From Nitrospirota bacterium (lineage in GTDB: Bacteria > Nitrospirota > Thermodesulfovibrionia > Thermodesulfovibrionales > JdFR-85): a DNA stretch of 39,133 bases. Positions 37,188 to 39,133 of this stretch are shown piece after piece (the stretch's first letter is position 1; every line of letters starts with the position of its first letter). The position numbers were made by a program, and so were the translations under genes. Under the pieces are notes generated by a model, which ran no database searches, was not told the DNA's origin, and was given only the letters and a program-made list of their open reading frames with translations. The DNA is taken from positions 1 to 39,133 of the forward strand of contig JAADGG010000093.1 of assembly GCA_013152485.1 (NCBI GenBank). The letters are read 5' to 3'.

Positions 37188-38615
37188 TCATGTCCCGACA
37201 AACAGGTCGAGCTGCTGGAGGTGTTCTCCGGGGAAGCTTATAGGGTATTCATTGGTGAAGCAGGCGTAGCAGAAATCGTCAGGGCCGGGTATCACGCTCC
37301 TGAGCCCCTCGATGGAGAGGTAGGAGAGGGAATCGGAGGTGATGTACTTCTTGATCTCTTCGACCATGTGAGTGGCTGCTATCAGCTCATTCCTCGTGGG
37401 GGTGTCGATACCGTAGAAGCAGGGACCGACAGTCGCAGGCGAACTTATCCTCATGTGCACCTCCCTGGCGCCGCCGACCTCTCTCAGCATCTTGACTATC
37501 TTCTTGCTCGTCGTTCCACGCACTATGGAGTCGTCCACGACGACGACCCGCTTGCCCTTCAGTATCTCGCGCACGGGGTTCAGCTTGATCTTCACCCCGA
37601 AGTGCCGGATCGTCTTTTTCGGCTCTATGAAAGTCCTCCCCACATAGTGGTTCCTGATGAGCCCGAGGTCGAACGGTATCCCGGAGACCTCTGCATACCC
37701 GATGGCTGCCGGCATTCCGCTGTCCGGAACAGGGATTACCAGGTCGGCGTCTATGTGGGACTCCTCGGCGAGCTGCCTGCCGAGGTTCTTTCTTACGCCG
37801 TTTACGTTGACGCCGTTGAATATGCAGCTGTCAGGCCTTGCAAAATATATGAACTCAAAGACGCAGTGGGCCTTGCGCGGACTGTGGAGGGCCTTTATCG
37901 AATCGAGGCCGTGTTCGTTTATGACGAGCATCTCTCCCGGTTCTATATCCCTCATGTACTCGGCACCGATCAGGTCGAGTGCGCACGTCTCCGACGCGAC
38001 CACGTAGGCGCCGTCGAATCTCCCGAGGCATAGGGGCCTGACACCGTAAGGGTCGCGTATCGCTATCAGCTCTTTCTCCCTCATGACGAGCAGGCTGAAG
38101 GCGCCCGAGACATCCTGGAGTGCCTGGACGAGGCGCTGCTTGAAAGACTCCCCACGGCTGTGTGCGGTCAGGTGGACGACCACCTCGCTGTCCGAGGAGG
38201 ACTGGAATATCGCCCCCTCATCTTCGAGCCTGCCCCTCAGCTCAGCGGCATTGACGAGGTTGCCGTTGTGGGCGATCGCTATGGTGCCGAGGGAGAAGTT
38301 TGCGACGAGCGGCTGGACGTTCTTCAGTGAGCTGCTGCCTGCGGTGGAGTAGCGGTTGTGGCCGATGGCTATGTATCCGGGAAGCCGCTTCAGCCTCTTT
38401 TCGGTGAAGATGTCGGCAATGAGGCCCATCGACTTCTCGATATGGAGCTGTTTTCCGTCAGATGAGCAGATGCCCGCACCTTCCTGTCCGCGGTGCTGAA
38501 GGGCATAGAGGCCGAGGTATGCGAGGTTGGCCGCCTCGGGATGGCCGTACACACCGAAGACCCCGCACTCTTCCTCGATATCATACAGGTATTTATTTAT
38601 AGCAGGCACCTTCAA
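37188..38615 (-). CDS. purF: Amidophosphoribosyltransferase
   Basis: This enzyme makes phosphoribosylamine from PRPP and glutamine, the first step of purine synthesis. The N-terminal propeptide (about 16 residues) ends in EECGVFGV, the Cys becoming the N-terminal nucleophile after processing. The PRPP loop is [17 protein letters not shown]. Cysteines in [15 protein letters not shown] and DDFCYACF match those binding the Fe-S cluster in the Bacillus-type enzyme. The start is TTG 38615 or GTG 38609, with no clear ribosome-binding site. It is divergent from the Mth938-like gene across a 215-bp gap. Confidence 0.97.
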   Translation of the reverse strand: MKVPAINKYLYDIEEECGVFGVYGHPEAANLAYLGLYALQHRGQEGAGICSSDGKQLHIEKSMGLIADIFTEKRLKRLPGYIAIGHNRYSTAGSSSLKNVQPLVANFSLGTIAIAHNGNLVNAAELRGRLEDEGAIFQSSSDSEVVVHLTAHSRGESFKQRLVQALQDVSGAFSLLVMREKELIAIRDPYGVRPLCLGRFDGAYVVASETCALDLIGAEYMRDIEPGEMLVINEHGLDSIKALHSPRKAHCVFEFIYFARPDSCIFNGVNVNGVRKNLGRQLAEESHIDADLVIPVPDSGMPAAIGYAEVSGIPFDLGLIRNHYVGRTFIEPKKTIRHFGVKIKLNPVREILKGKRVVVVDDSIVRGTTSKKIVKMLREVGGAREVHMRISSPATVGPCFYGIDTPTRNELIAATHMVEEIKKYITSDSLSYLSIEGLRSVIPGPDDFCYACFTNEYPISFPGEHLQQLDLFVGT

Positions 38616-38796
38616 GACAGGAATCTTTCAACCAAAAACCGGGCAACCGAGACAACCCCTGCACTCGGTGCAACCCATCCTCCGAGTTGATCTTTTCTAT
38701 CCCTGGACATTCGGGTAACGGGATGCGAATCAGGTCCTTTCCCTAAAACTTTAACATTTTCAGGACCAAAACCGCAAAGCAGGGTTCCTTAAACCC

Positions 38797-38824
38797 TTGA
38801 CAGGGGAACAGAAAGTGGTAAAAT
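38797..38824 (+). promoter_or_regulatory. Promoter of the Mth938-like gene (leaderless)
   Basis: TTGACA (38797-38802) and TAAAAT (38819-38824) are 16 bp apart. The expected start is at 38831, exactly the A of the ATG, with no ribosome-binding site. Confidence 0.75.
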
Positions 38825-38830
38825 TGATAT

Positions 38831-39133
38831 ATGCACATCGACTCCTACTCTTTCGGCAGGATAGTGATCGACGGGAAGACCTACACCTCCGACGTACTCG
38901 TTCTTCCTCAAAGGGTCCTCTCTCCGTGGTGGCGCAGGCAGGGCCACCTCCTGCAGATGGAGGACCTCTCGGAGGCACTGAAGGAAAGGCCCGAGGTGCT
39001 GATAATAGGGTGCGGTTTTTCCGGCGTGATGAAGGTTCCGCGGGGTCTGACAGAGGAGCTTGAAGGGCTCGGCATGGAGGTGGTCGCTGAAAAGACGACA
39101 GATGCCGTGAGGATATTCAACGATTGCAAGGGG
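38831..39133 (+). CDS. Mth938-like (DUF498/NDUFAF3-type) protein, 5' part
   Basis: The gene runs off the right edge of the window; 101 codons are seen. The opening MHIDSYSFGRIVIDGKTY and the segments SPWWRRQGHLL, EVLIIGCGFSGVMKV and the alternating helix VVAEKTTDAVRIFND are the Mth938 domain (related to the mitochondrial complex I factor NDUFAF3 and to bacterial DUF498). The function is unknown; in bacteria it is often found with secretion or cofactor genes. It starts at the ATG directly below its promoter and is divergent from purF. Confidence 0.85.
   Translation, partial: MHIDSYSFGRIVIDGKTYTSDVLVLPQRVLSPWWRRQGHLLQMEDLSEALKERPEVLIIGCGFSGVMKVPRGLTEELEGLGMEVVAEKTTDAVRIFNDCKG

Overview
The window looks like a chromosomal segment of a Gram-negative, GC-rich anaerobic-type bacterium. 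Evidence for this is a full Kdo/LPS set, an outer-membrane barrel protein, an eight-haem cytochrome c, a selB homologue and a separate atpB-atpE pair. The mix suggests a Nitrospirota or deltaproteobacterial-type lineage. That is an impression from gene content and protein style, not a phylogenetic result. No rRNA, tRNA, CRISPR array or prophage was recognised.

Layout. 1-230 holds a transposase remnant. 389-2004 is parB-parA on the minus strand, with a perfect 16-bp parS abutting the annotated parA start; behind it lies an unusual ASCH-like plus winged-helix protein (2071-2697). A small ArsR regulator (2861-3178) converges on uvrB (3164-5149), and a porin-like protein follows at 5465-6376. selB (6763-8642) is frameshifted. 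A long plus-strand series then runs kdsB, pyrG, kdsA, kdsD, kdsC, pgsA, plsY, a TPR/zinc-ribbon membrane protein, a PATAN-type protein with a pseudopilin-like tail, queC and crcB (8758-18989). Here pyrG can supply CTP for the KdsB reaction, and pgsA/plsY add phospholipid synthesis to the envelope theme.

19008-27615 is mostly minus strand: an AraC-type regulator, HAD phosphatase, metallo-beta-lactamase-fold hydrolase, sugar epimerase, octahaem cytochrome c, an AfsA-type hotdog protein, a secreted nuclease and pgi. 28348-30664 carries mscS and a frameshifted tgt. After that come a Fis-tailed response regulator divergent from an FmdB-type zinc ribbon, a PhoR/PhoB-like pair, a LysM protein, a glyoxalase-II-like hydrolase, atpE-atpB, purF, and the 5' part of a Mth938-like gene at the right edge.

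The main unexplained signals are these. (1) Good sigma70-type promoters sit so close to the start codons of uvrB, arsR, tgt and the Mth938-like gene that their mRNAs should be leaderless. (2) An approximately 120-bp non-coding repeat is present in three intergenic gaps. (3) A 133-bp miniature element has 19-bp terminal inverted repeats and two internal hairpins. (4) selB and tgt both carry frameshifts best explained as losses of about 7 nt. (5) Several proteins have unusual architectures or contexts: ASCH-wHTH beside parS, PATAN-TM-GspG-like, and an AfsA hotdog beside an octahaem cytochrome.
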